A DNA stretch of 64,000 bases. Origin: Salinispora arenicola (lineage in GTDB: Bacteria > Actinomycetota > Actinomycetes > Mycobacteriales > Micromonosporaceae). The stretch is taken from positions 5,208,001 through 5,272,000 of the forward strand of contig NZ_VFOL01000001.1 of the NCBI RefSeq assembly GCF_006716065.1, in the 5' to 3' direction. Both the position numbers and the translations under genes were made by a program. Shown in pieces: positions 36,770 through 44,817 of the stretch. The notes beneath the pieces are model-generated. The model was not told the origin of the DNA and did no database searches. It worked only from the letters and a program-made list of their open reading frames with translations. Position 1 is the stretch's first letter; the number at the start of each line of letters is the position of its first letter.

Positions 36770-37738
36770 TCACCCAGAACCCCTGCCTGCCGTCGCGGTG
36801 TTGGTCCGACGCGTGTCGGGTCGGACCAACCGAGGACGGGTCAGCAGGCCCTCGGCCAGGGCACGACCGAGCCACCACACGAGTTGGTCCTTACGGCGGG
36901 CACACCGCGCGTACGACCGTACGTCCGTCCACAGACCGCTGGCCGCCCGCTGTCGGGCATGTGGTGAGGCCAGCCCACGCCGGCGGCCACGGATGATCCA
37001 CAATCGGTTACGAACCGCATAGCGCAGCCGCGGGCCAAGGTCTGACAGCCACTCCGGCTTGTCCGGATGCAGCACCACGCTGGCGGTGCTGGCGAGACCG
37101 CCGGCGATCGACTGCAGCCGGGCGGTGTACTCGTAGTCATCCCACCAGATGAAGAAGTCCGCGATCGGCAGGTACGTACGCCGGGCCACGGCGAGGTTGA
37201 CCAACACCCCCACGAAGGTGGCGTAGGCCGCGGGGTACGTGTCCGGCGGAGTGGGCAGCCCCTGGTTCTCCTCAGCCGTGATGCGCGCGGGAACGTGACT
37301 GTCGATGGGGTCGCCCGCGTGCGACAGGACCGTCGAGGCGACGAACCCGGGTGCGGTCCCACCGGTGGACGTCATCGCGCGCAGCAGCGGCGCCAGGGCA
37401 TCGGAGCACGGTAGTGCGTCATCGTCCAACAGCCAGGCGAACGTGTGTCCACGGCGGATCAGCATGTCCAGCCCGCGGGAGAAGCCTCCGGCGCCGCCGG
37501 TGTTGCGCGGGCCGCTCTCCACGGTGACGGCGGGGAAGTCCCGGCGCACCATCCTGACGCTGCCGTCGGTCGAGGAGTTGTCGTACACCAGGATCTCATC
37601 GATCGGGCGCGTCTGCGCTCCCAGCGCCGACAGGCAGGCCCTGAGCTGGTGGCGTCTGTTGTGGGTGACGACGAGGGCAGCGACGGAGACACCATCAGGC
37701 GACGACCGACGGGTCGAGTCGACGGCGTCCGTGCGCAC
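36770..37738 (-). CDS. GlfT-like galactofuranosyltransferase (GT2 family)
   Basis: 322 residues. GT-A fold with VAALVVTHNRRHQLRACLSA, IDEILVYDNSSTDGS, a DXD-type motif (FAWLLDDDALPCSDAL) and the block DFFIWWDDYEYTARLQ. That W-W/D-D motif is characteristic of galactofuranosyltransferases (GlfT1/GlfT2). It starts three bases after the UDP-galactopyranose mutase stop, so donor synthesis and transfer are made together. GTG 37738 has no clear ribosome site, suggesting coupling. The acceptor glycan is unknown. Confidence 0.88.
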   Translation of the reverse strand: MRTDAVDSTRRSSPDGVSVAALVVTHNRRHQLRACLSALGAQTRPIDEILVYDNSSTDGSVRMVRRDFPAVTVESGPRNTGGAGGFSRGLDMLIRRGHTFAWLLDDDALPCSDALAPLLRAMTSTGGTAPGFVASTVLSHAGDPIDSHVPARITAEENQGLPTPPDTYPAAYATFVGVLVNLAVARRTYLPIADFFIWWDDYEYTARLQSIAGGLASTASVVLHPDKPEWLSDLGPRLRYAVRNRLWIIRGRRRGLASPHARQRAASGLWTDVRSYARCARRKDQLVWWLGRALAEGLLTRPRLVRPDTRRTNTATAGRGSG

Positions 37739-37741
37739 CGT

Positions 37742-38893
37742 TCACACCGTCCGTCGGGCGGCCAACCGGTCGACCACTCTGAGTGCTGAGGCGATCGCCA
37801 TGTGCATGTCGAGATACCGGTACGTCCCGAGCCGGCCGCCGAAGTGCACTCCGGTCTCCTGTCGCGCGAGATTTCGGTACCTATGCAGGGTGTGCCGGTC
37901 CATCGTGGAGTTGACCGGGTAGTACGGCTCGTCCTCGGGGCGGGCGAGACGGGAGTACTCCCGGGCGATGACACTGCGGTCGCGGGGATGGTCGCGCTCC
38001 GGATGGAAGTGCCGGAATTCGATGGTCCGCAGATAGGGGATGCTACGGTCGGCATAGTTGATCACGGCCGTGCCCTGGTAGTCGCCGGTGGGAACGACTT
38101 CCCACGCGAAGTCCAGGGTCCGCCAGGTCAGCCCGCCCGCCACGCGGTCGAAGTAGCGGTCGAGCGGACCGGTGTAGACCACCTCGACCCGGCCGACAGT
38201 GTTGTGCTTGTTGACCGCTGATCGGCGGTCAAGGAAGTCGTTGCCCAGCAGGATCTCGACCCGGTCGCTGTCGATCATCCGCTCGAACCAGCGGGTGTAC
38301 CCGTCGACGGGCAGTCCCTCGTGGGTGTCGCTGAAGTACCGGTTGTCATAGGTGTACCGCACGGGAAGTCGGGCGATGACCGTCGCCGGCAGGTCCATCG
38401 GGTCCGCTTCCCACTGTTTGGCCGTGTACCCACGGACAAACGCCTCGTAGAGGTCCCGCCCGATCAACGAGATCGCTTTCCGCTCCAGGTTGCTGACGTC
38501 ACCGTCGCGATACTGCGCAGCGCGGTCCCGCACCCAGGCCGCGGCCTCGCTCGGGGACATGGCCGAGCGGGTGAACTGGTTGATCGTGGCCAGGTTGATA
38601 GGAAGCGGAAAGATCTCGTCGCCATGCCGGGTGTAGACACGGTGGACGTAGTCGGTGAAGCGGGTGAACCGGTTGGCGTAGGCCCACACGGATTCGTTCG
38701 AGGTATGAAACAGGTGAGCACCGTAGCGGTGCACCTCGATTCCGGTCTCGGGTTCCAGTTCGCTGTAGGCGTTGCCCCCGATGTGACGCCGCGCCTCGAC
38801 CACCAGCACCCGCATCCCCAGGCGGCCCGCGCACCGTTCGGCGACGGTCAGGCCGAACAACCCGGCACCGACGACCACCAGGTCCACATTCAT
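37742..38893 (-). CDS. glf: UDP-galactopyranose mutase
   Basis: 383 residues; ATG 38893 follows GGAAGGAGTG. FAD-binding VDLVVVGAGLFGLTVAERCA, then the UGM motifs GNAYSELEPETGIEVHRYGA and HLFHTSNESVWAYANRF. LYEAFVRGYTAKQWEADP and YPVNSTMDRHTLHRYRNLA are also conserved. Converts UDP-galactopyranose to UDP-galactofuranose. It is paired with a GlfT-like transferase, indicating a galactofuranose-containing surface glycan. Confidence 0.95.
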   Translation of the reverse strand: MNVDLVVVGAGLFGLTVAERCAGRLGMRVLVVEARRHIGGNAYSELEPETGIEVHRYGAHLFHTSNESVWAYANRFTRFTDYVHRVYTRHGDEIFPLPINLATINQFTRSAMSPSEAAAWVRDRAAQYRDGDVSNLERKAISLIGRDLYEAFVRGYTAKQWEADPMDLPATVIARLPVRYTYDNRYFSDTHEGLPVDGYTRWFERMIDSDRVEILLGNDFLDRRSAVNKHNTVGRVEVVYTGPLDRYFDRVAGGLTWRTLDFAWEVVPTGDYQGTAVINYADRSIPYLRTIEFRHFHPERDHPRDRSVIAREYSRLARPEDEPYYPVNSTMDRHTLHRYRNLARQETGVHFGGRLGTYRYLDMHMAIASALRVVDRLAARRTV

Positions 38894-39389
38894 CGCGGCC
38901 ACTCCTTCCGGATCCGTCCGCGGGGCCGCAGGCCGGTGTCCCACGCGTGGGCCAACAGCCCGCTTCGATGCCCTACGAAGCGCTCGGGGATCAGGTTGGG
39001 ACACGGCAGTACCCGCCTGCGGCCCGCCGCGGAACCATCACGCAGCGTACGGCAATGTCACCGAAGGTAAGCCTGGTTCGGAGGAAGTCGCCTGGTTGCC
39101 GACCGGCGGTCCGAGGTAGAACGACCAGCCACGGAACGCCTGATCCACGCCGACATTCGGCCGATGACGTGACGTTGAGTTAAGATTGTGGTCCGAATAT
39201 GACGAAGGCAAGGGAGGACTCGGCGTCGACCCGATGCGGACCCGTCCTCAGTGAGCGACAGCTCAGCCCTGGTCGGATCCCCCCTTCGCCACCATCGGCC
39301 GATCACCACTCGCTGATGGCTGACCCGCTTTCGCTACGGCCCACCCCGGGCCGCCCACGATAGCCACAGCAGGAGGTGACAGGTGACAT
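38894..39389. promoter_or_regulatory. Divergent region between glf and the second osmoprotectant operon
   Basis: About 500 bases without a supported gene. The AT-richer stretch 39175-39210 (TTGAGTTAAGATTGTGG followed by TCCGAATATGACG) is a possible promoter for the plus-strand operon. The strong AGGAGGTGA at 39371-39379 lies 10 bases before ATG 39390. No clear operator was seen. Confidence 0.4.
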
Positions 39390-40118
39390 ATGACGTTCCT
39401 CGAATATCTACAAAGCCGGCGTGAGCTGATCCTCGCGCAAACGCTCGAACACGCCAACATCGTGCTGATGTCCGTCGCTTTGGCGACGGTCATCGCCGTC
39501 TTGATCGCCCTCGCGACCTACCGCAACCCGAGCGCCCGAGCCACCGCCACAGGGACGGCCGCGGCCCTGCTCACCATCCCGTCGTTCGCGCTTCTCGGCC
39601 TGCTGATCACCCCGCTGGGACTGGGCTACACACCCACGCTGGTGGCCCTCACCATGTACGCGCTGCTGCCGATCCTCCGTAACACCATTGTGGGCCTCAC
39701 CGAGATCGACCCCGCCCTCACCGAGGCCGCACGGGGAATCGGCATGGGCCGGCTCCGGTCTCTTGCCACCGTGGAGATTCCCCTGGCGTGGCCGGTGATC
39801 CTGGCCGGCATCCGGGTGTCCACCCAGATGACGATGGGGATCGCCGCTATCGCCGCCTACGTCGATGGACCGGGACTGGGCCACCAGATCTTCTCCGGCC
39901 TGGCCAACCTCGGCGGCGTGAACTCCCTGAACCAGGCCCTCGTCGGCACGGTCGGAGTCATCGTTCTGGCCGTCGTCTTCGACCTCGCCCTCGCCCTCCT
40001 GGGTCGGCTCACCCGCGCCGGGCAACGCCCGAAGCTGTTCCGCGCCCGCCCGACCCGCCGACCAGCGCTCACGCCCACCACAGCAGTCCCTTCCCCCTCC
40101 CTCGGAGGCCGAGAATGA
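39390..40118 (+). CDS. Osmoprotectant ABC transporter permease (OpuCB-like)
   Basis: 242 residues with 5-6 membrane segments (VLMSVALATVIAVLIALATY, LLTIPSFALLGLLITPLGLG, LVGTVGVIVLAVVFDLALAL). The coupling motif is ALTEAARGIGMGRLRSLATV, typical of quaternary-amine permeases. First gene of a four-gene operon; its stop overlaps the ATPase start (ATGA). Confidence 0.92.
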   Translation: MTFLEYLQSRRELILAQTLEHANIVLMSVALATVIAVLIALATYRNPSARATATGTAAALLTIPSFALLGLLITPLGLGYTPTLVALTMYALLPILRNTIVGLTEIDPALTEAARGIGMGRLRSLATVEIPLAWPVILAGIRVSTQMTMGIAAIAAYVDGPGLGHQIFSGLANLGGVNSLNQALVGTVGVIVLAVVFDLALALLGRLTRAGQRPKLFRARPTRRPALTPTTAVPSPSLGGRE

Positions 40119-41311
40119 GCCGCGACGTCATGATTGATCTTCAACAGGTCAGCAAGTTCTACCGCGGGCAGAAGGCCCCCGTGGTGGAGAACATGTCGAT
40201 GACGATCCACCGGGGTGAGATCGTCGTCCTGGTCGGCCCCTCCGGCTGCGGCAAGACCACGACCATGAAAATGATCAACCGTTTGATCGAGCCCAGCAGC
40301 GGCCGGATCCTCATCGACGGAACCGACGTGACCGCACTGGACGGCAACGACCTGCGCCGACAGATCGGCTACGTCATTCAGCAGGTTGGGCTCTTCCCGC
40401 ACATGAGCGTCGCCACCAATGTCGGGTTGGTGCCGAAGATGCTCGGCTGGGACCGCAAGCGTATCGAGGCCCGGGTGGACGAACTCCTGCACCTCGTCGG
40501 CCTCGAACCGGCCACCTACCGCAACCGGTTGCCGCGCCAGCTCTCCGGCGGGCAGCAGCAGCGCGTCGGGGTGGCCCGGGCACTCGCCGCGGATCCGCCG
40601 GTGATGCTGATGGACGAGCCGTTCGGCGCCACCGACCCAATGACCCGGGACAGGCTGCAGAACGAGTTCCTCCGCCTCCAAGATCAGTTACGCAAGACGA
40701 TCGTCTTCGTGACCCACGACTTCGACGAGGCGATCAAGATGGGCACCCGGATCGCCGTCCTCGGGGAGAGGTCCAGGATTCGGCAGTTCGACACCCCCGA
40801 AGTCCTGCTGGCGCACCCCGCCGACAGCACCGTGGCCCAGTTCATCGGCGGCGGCGCCCAGCTGAAACAGCTCGACCTCCGCCGGGTCGACGCGATCCAG
40901 TGGGACGACGTCCCCCTGATCCGGGTGGACAAGGCCGCCACCGGTACGCGACGCCACCCCGACGGGGCCGACGGCTCCGCGGCGCTCACCGTGGACGACG
41001 ACAACCGGCCGCTGGGCTGGATCAGCGCCCACGATCGGGCGATCCGGCAGGGCGCTCCCGAGGGTGCCAGCCAGGCGGTGACGACGGTGGAGCCACAGGC
41101 GACGCTGCGTGATGCCCTCGACGCGATGCTCGCCTCACGCCACGGCACCGCCGTGGTGGTCGACGAGCAGGGCCGCTACGCCGGCGCGGTGACACTCGAC
41201 GGCCTGATGCGGGTGATCCACCCCACGCGAGAGCAGGACCGACTGGACTCCGCTGTTCCCGGTCAGACAACGGGTGGGGCCCGCTCCGCGCTGACGCCGG
41301 AGAAACGATGA
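40115..41311 (+). CDS. Osmoprotectant ABC transporter ATP-binding protein with CBS domain (OpuCA-like)
   Basis: 398 residues; GGAGG lies 8 bases before ATG 40115. Walker A VLVGPSGCGKTTTMKM, Q-loop YVIQQVGLFPHMSV, signature LPRQLSGGQQQRVGVARAL, Walker B PVMLMDEPFGATDPMT and H-loop FVTHDFDEAI. A C-terminal CBS-type region (about 310-375; TTVEPQATLRDALDAMLASR, HGTAVVVDEQGRYAGAVTLD) would sense ionic strength or a nucleotide, as in OpuCA. It overlaps both neighbouring permease genes by four bases. Confidence 0.93.
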   Translation: MSRDVMIDLQQVSKFYRGQKAPVVENMSMTIHRGEIVVLVGPSGCGKTTTMKMINRLIEPSSGRILIDGTDVTALDGNDLRRQIGYVIQQVGLFPHMSVATNVGLVPKMLGWDRKRIEARVDELLHLVGLEPATYRNRLPRQLSGGQQQRVGVARALAADPPVMLMDEPFGATDPMTRDRLQNEFLRLQDQLRKTIVFVTHDFDEAIKMGTRIAVLGERSRIRQFDTPEVLLAHPADSTVAQFIGGGAQLKQLDLRRVDAIQWDDVPLIRVDKAATGTRRHPDGADGSAALTVDDDNRPLGWISAHDRAIRQGAPEGASQAVTTVEPQATLRDALDAMLASRHGTAVVVDEQGRYAGAVTLDGLMRVIHPTREQDRLDSAVPGQTTGGARSALTPEKR

Positions 41312-42093
41312 GCACCGTCACGGAAGCCAGGACCGAACAGGTTGTCCTCACCCCGCCGTCTCGCTGGCGAGGGCTACTACGTCGACACCTGGCCATGCCG
41401 GCGGTACTCGCGGTGGTGCTGCTCGGCACCTACCTCTGGGTCCGCTCCGCTGATCTGGACGACATCGAGCGGCGTTCGCTGAACGCCGACTACCTGCTGC
41501 GGACAGTCGGAGAGCACGTGACGCTCACCGCGCTGACCACTGTGCTCGTCGTGGCGATCGCCGGCGGTGGCGGCATCCTGCTCACCCGCCGGAGCATGCG
41601 GTGGCTGGCCCCGTTCGCCACCGGTCTGGCCAATATCGGGCAGGCCACTCCCGCGATCGGGCTACTCGTCCTGCTGAGCATCTTTTTCGGCATCGGTTTC
41701 TCGACCGCGTTGATCGGCCTGGTCGCCTACTCCGTTCTGCCGGTACTCCAGAACACCATCGTCGGGATCAACCAGGTGGACCGTCATCTGATCGAGGCAG
41801 GACGGGGCATCGGAATGTCACCATTCGCCGTCCTCGTACGGATCGAACTGCCCTTGGCCGTTCCCGTCATCCTCGCTGGGGTGCGAACCGCGCTCGTCCT
41901 CGCCGTCGGCGTGGCCACCCTCGCCACGTTCATCGACGCCGGGGGCCTGGGCGCGATGATCGTGACCGGGATCAAGCTCCAACGCGAAACGGTCCTCGTC
42001 ACCGGAGCCGTCCTGACCGCGACCCTGGCGTTGACCCTGGACTGGCTGGGCGGAGTGATCTCCGACCTGCTGCGGCCCCGCGGACTCGATTGA
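41308..42093 (+). CDS. Osmoprotectant ABC transporter permease (OpuCD-like)
   Basis: 261 residues starting in the ATGA overlap with the ATPase gene. Membrane segments include MPAVLAVVLLGTYLWV, LTALTTVLVVAIAGGGGILL and GLLVLLSIFFGIGFSTALIG. The coupling motif LIEAGRGIGMSPFAVLVRIE mirrors that of the first permease. It pairs with the OpuCB-like subunit to form a heterodimeric channel, unlike the single fused permease of the other betaine system in this window. Confidence 0.92.
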   Translation: MSTVTEARTEQVVLTPPSRWRGLLRRHLAMPAVLAVVLLGTYLWVRSADLDDIERRSLNADYLLRTVGEHVTLTALTTVLVVAIAGGGGILLTRRSMRWLAPFATGLANIGQATPAIGLLVLLSIFFGIGFSTALIGLVAYSVLPVLQNTIVGINQVDRHLIEAGRGIGMSPFAVLVRIELPLAVPVILAGVRTALVLAVGVATLATFIDAGGLGAMIVTGIKLQRETVLVTGAVLTATLALTLDWLGGVISDLLRPRGLD

Positions 42094-42153
42094 CCGACGT
42101 CATACTGCAACCTCGAACTACCCGGCATTCGCGCTATGCCAAGGAAGGTAACG

Positions 42154-43137
42154 ATGCGAAACCGAACTGCACTCACCCGCCTGGTGGCCGGCTCCACGCT
42201 GGTCGCCCTCGCGCTCAGCGGCTGCTCGGTGACCACCGAGGAGTCCGGCGCCGACGTATCAGTCGGCAAGGGGTCGATCAAGGAAGACTCCTCCCTCAAG
42301 GGACAGACCATCGTGGTTGGTTCCAAGGACTTCACCGAGAACATCGTCTTCGGGCACATCACGATGCAGGCACTGACCGCCGCCGGCGCGGAGGTCGAGG
42401 ACAAGACCAACATCAAGGGCTCGGTCAACGTCCGCAAGGCGCTCCTCAGCGGTGACGTCGACGTCTACTGGGACTACACCGGCACGGCGTGGATCACCTA
42501 CCTCGACCACGCCGACCCGATTCAGAACTCCGCCGAGCAGTACGCGGCCGTGGTCAAGGAAGACAAGGAAAAGAACAACGTGGTCTGGGGGGCCTTTGCC
42601 CCCGCGAACAACACCTACGCCCTCGCGGTACGCGAGGAGAAGGCCGAGGAGTGGAACCTCAACACGCTGTCCGACCTGGCCGCGTTCGCCAAGAGCAACC
42701 CGGAGGACGCGACGTTCTGCCTGGAGAGCGAGTTCGTCGGGCGCAACGACGGCTGGCCCGGGATGACCAAGGCGTACGGGATGAACGTCGCGGCGGACAG
42801 CGTCAAGGTGGTCGACACCGGCGTCGTCTACACCGAGACGAAGAAGGGCGAGGCCTGCAACTTCGGCGAGGTGTTCACCACCGACGGACGGATCAGTCAC
42901 CTGAACCTGCGGGTGCTGGAGGATGACCAGAGCTTCTTCCCGATCTACAACCCGGCCCCCACGGTCAATGGGGAGACGGCCGCATCGTACGGCAGCATCC
43001 TGACGATCCTCGAGCCGATCGTGGCCAAGCTCGACGACGATACCCTCCGTCAGCTCAACGAGAAGGTGGATGTCGACGGTGAGCCGGTGGCGCAGGTCGT
43101 CTCCGAGTGGCTGAAGGCCGAGGGCTTCATCGGCTGA
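42154..43137 (+). CDS. Osmoprotectant-binding lipoprotein (OpuCC/ProX-like)
   Basis: 327 residues from ATG 42154, 6 bases after AAGGAAGG; ATG 42136 is less likely. The lipoprotein signal ends at LALSGC. OpuCC-type features are TIVVGSKDFTENIVFGHITM, ALLSGDVDVYWDYTGTAWIT and a long second lobe. It binds glycine betaine, choline, carnitine or similar compounds. Last gene of the operon, followed by a strong terminator. Confidence 0.93.
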   Translation: MRNRTALTRLVAGSTLVALALSGCSVTTEESGADVSVGKGSIKEDSSLKGQTIVVGSKDFTENIVFGHITMQALTAAGAEVEDKTNIKGSVNVRKALLSGDVDVYWDYTGTAWITYLDHADPIQNSAEQYAAVVKEDKEKNNVVWGAFAPANNTYALAVREEKAEEWNLNTLSDLAAFAKSNPEDATFCLESEFVGRNDGWPGMTKAYGMNVAADSVKVVDTGVVYTETKKGEACNFGEVFTTDGRISHLNLRVLEDDQSFFPIYNPAPTVNGETAASYGSILTILEPIVAKLDDDTLRQLNEKVDVDGEPVAQVVSEWLKAEGFIG

Positions 43138-43200
43138 TGGCCATCTCGGTCATCTCCTGATCCCCCAGCACGGAGTGTGCCCCACCTCCAGCCGGCAGCG

Positions 43201-43230
43201 TTTTCGGGTCGCCGTCCGGCGACCCGAAAA
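43201..43230. terminator. Bidirectional intrinsic terminator
   Basis: TTTTCGGGTCGCCG and CGGCGACCCGAAAA form a perfect 14-bp stem with a 2-base centre, flanked by A and T ends in both orientations. It sits between the convergent osmoprotectant operon and SDR gene and should terminate both. Confidence 0.88.
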
Positions 43231-43268
43231 CTCGCCGGGGTGGGTTTCACACCGCGACTGCCGCGGCA

Positions 43269-44081
43269 CTACGTACGCTCAGGTGCCGCGACCGGGGTGC
43301 GGGAGGCCCGCTCGGTGATGCGGGCGACCAGGCCACGCGGAAGCAACCGGGGCAACTGGGCGACCAGAGCGTTTCGGCGGCCGGTGACAACGGTCGGGGT
43401 GTCCCGGCGCAGGGCGTGCAGGGTTTCGGCGACGACCTGCTCGGGCGTCTGCACCTGCCCGGCCGTTACCTGGGGACCGGTGTGGTCGAAGAACTCGGTG
43501 GCGGTCATGCCGGGGCAAACAGCTACAACACGGACGCCGGTCGCCCGGGTCTCGGCCCAGAGCGCTTCGGTAAGGGTCAGGAGATATGCCTTGGTTGCGG
43601 AGTAGGCAGCAAGATAGGCGACCGGTTGGAAGGCCGCAGCGGACGAAACATTGATGATGATGCCGCTACCTCGGTCCAGCATACCGGGCAGCACGGCATG
43701 GGCGAGGTCCGTGGTGGCGCCGATGTTGAGGTCGAGCATCTGGCGGAGCCGCCGCGGGTCCGCCTCGGCGAAGGGTGCGTGGGGCAGGCCGACGCCGGCA
43801 TTGTTGACCAAGACGTCGATGTCGATCGCATCACTCTCGAGCGCGCGGATCAGGTCACGGCCGGCATCCGGCTGAGTGAGGTCGGCGGGCCGTACGTGCA
43901 CGGTGACACCGGTGGCGCCGAGTTCGGCGGCAAGTGCGGTGAGCCGGTCGGCGCGGCGCGCAACAAGAACGAGATCAGCGCCGCGTCGGGCCAGCTCCCG
44001 GGCGAACACGGCGCCGATGCCGGCAGAGGCACCGGTGATCAGTGCGGTGCGCCCGACGAAGTCTCTACTGCTCGTAGTCAT
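43269..44081 (-). CDS. Short-chain dehydrogenase/reductase
   Basis: 270 residues; ATG 44081 follows GGGGAG and overlaps the TetR gene stop (ATGA). Classical SDR: TGASAGIGAVFARELARRGA cofactor motif, VNNAGVGLP, catalytic Ser in IIINVSSAAAFQP, YXXXK as YSATK, and PGMTATEF. The Arg-Arg after the first helix (LVARRADRL) suggests NADPH preference. The substrate is unknown. Co-transcribed with and probably controlled by the TetR regulator upstream. Confidence 0.92.
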   Translation of the reverse strand: MTTSSRDFVGRTALITGASAGIGAVFARELARRGADLVLVARRADRLTALAAELGATGVTVHVRPADLTQPDAGRDLIRALESDAIDIDVLVNNAGVGLPHAPFAEADPRRLRQMLDLNIGATTDLAHAVLPGMLDRGSGIIINVSSAAAFQPVAYLAAYSATKAYLLTLTEALWAETRATGVRVVAVCPGMTATEFFDHTGPQVTAGQVQTPEQVVAETLHALRRDTPTVVTGRRNALVAQLPRLLPRGLVARITERASRTPVAAPERT

Positions 44082-44674
44082 TTCAGCTCCCCATACGGTT
44101 TGTCGAGGAAATGGGCGGTGGCATCGGCCAGGGTTGTCAGGACAAGGTGAACTTGATCTTGGGCGTGCAGACCGGCAAGGAGGTCTCGGACGCCGGCGAC
44201 CGCGCCGACCAGGCCGATCGCGCATGCCTGGATCCGGGCGGGGTCCGCGTTGGGGGCGTCCGCCCGCAGGACGTCGCTGACCAGATCGATCCAGGTTTGG
44301 TTGTGACGCCGAATAGCGTCGGCCAGCGCGGGGGCATCATGCAGGTCGGCGCAGAGGCGGAACGCTGCCCACGCGGCGGGATCGTTGGTGGCAAGGTCGA
44401 CAATGGCGTCGATCAACGCCTGCCGGCGGCCGCCAACGGGCACCGCTGCGAGTCGTGGACCCAGGGCGTGTAGCCACTCCTGCTGGGTGGCGGCCAGGAC
44501 AGCGCCAGCCGCAGCCTCCTTGGAAGGGAAGTGGAAGTAGAACGCCCCCTTCGTCAATCCGCTGGCCGCGACGAGATCGGCCAGCCGCGCCGCCGTGTAT
44601 CCCTTGGCGGCGAACACCTCGGCCGCCACCCTGATGAGGTGGGCCCGAGTGCGGGAACTCTTACGATCGCTCAC
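44078..44674 (-). CDS. TetR-family transcriptional regulator
   Basis: About 198 residues from GTG 44674 (GTG 44677 possible). N-terminal HTH: RAHLIRVAAEVFAAKGYTAA, RLADLVAASGLTKGAFYFHF. The HTH and the C-terminal domain resemble ScbR/ArpA-type regulators, but ligand cannot be assigned. The four-base overlap with the SDR gene makes this a regulator-enzyme pair. A palindromic site just upstream is a likely autoregulatory operator. Confidence 0.9.
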   Translation of the reverse strand: MSDRKSSRTRAHLIRVAAEVFAAKGYTAARLADLVAASGLTKGAFYFHFPSKEAAAGAVLAATQQEWLHALGPRLAAVPVGGRRQALIDAIVDLATNDPAAWAAFRLCADLHDAPALADAIRRHNQTWIDLVSDVLRADAPNADPARIQACAIGLVGAVAGVRDLLAGLHAQDQVHLVLTTLADATAHFLDKPYGELK

Positions 44675-44680
44675 CACACC

Positions 44681-44700
44681 AACATACCGTCCGGTTGGTT
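44681..44700. promoter_or_regulatory. Candidate TetR operator
   Basis: AACATACCGT-CCGGTTGGTT is an imperfect 20-bp palindrome (7 of 10 half-site positions match) with a perfect core ACCGTCCGGT. It lies 7 bases upstream of the TetR GTG start, where an autorepressor would block transcription or initiation. Confidence 0.55.
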
Positions 44701-44817
44701 TGTTGCCCTGTGAAGCCCACCACCCGACGACGCCGCCGACGTACCGGCGATCGAGCGCTCGGGAACGGCACGTCGACGTACCCTGCTCTGATCGGTGGGG
44801 GTCGCGCGGCTCCGTTG

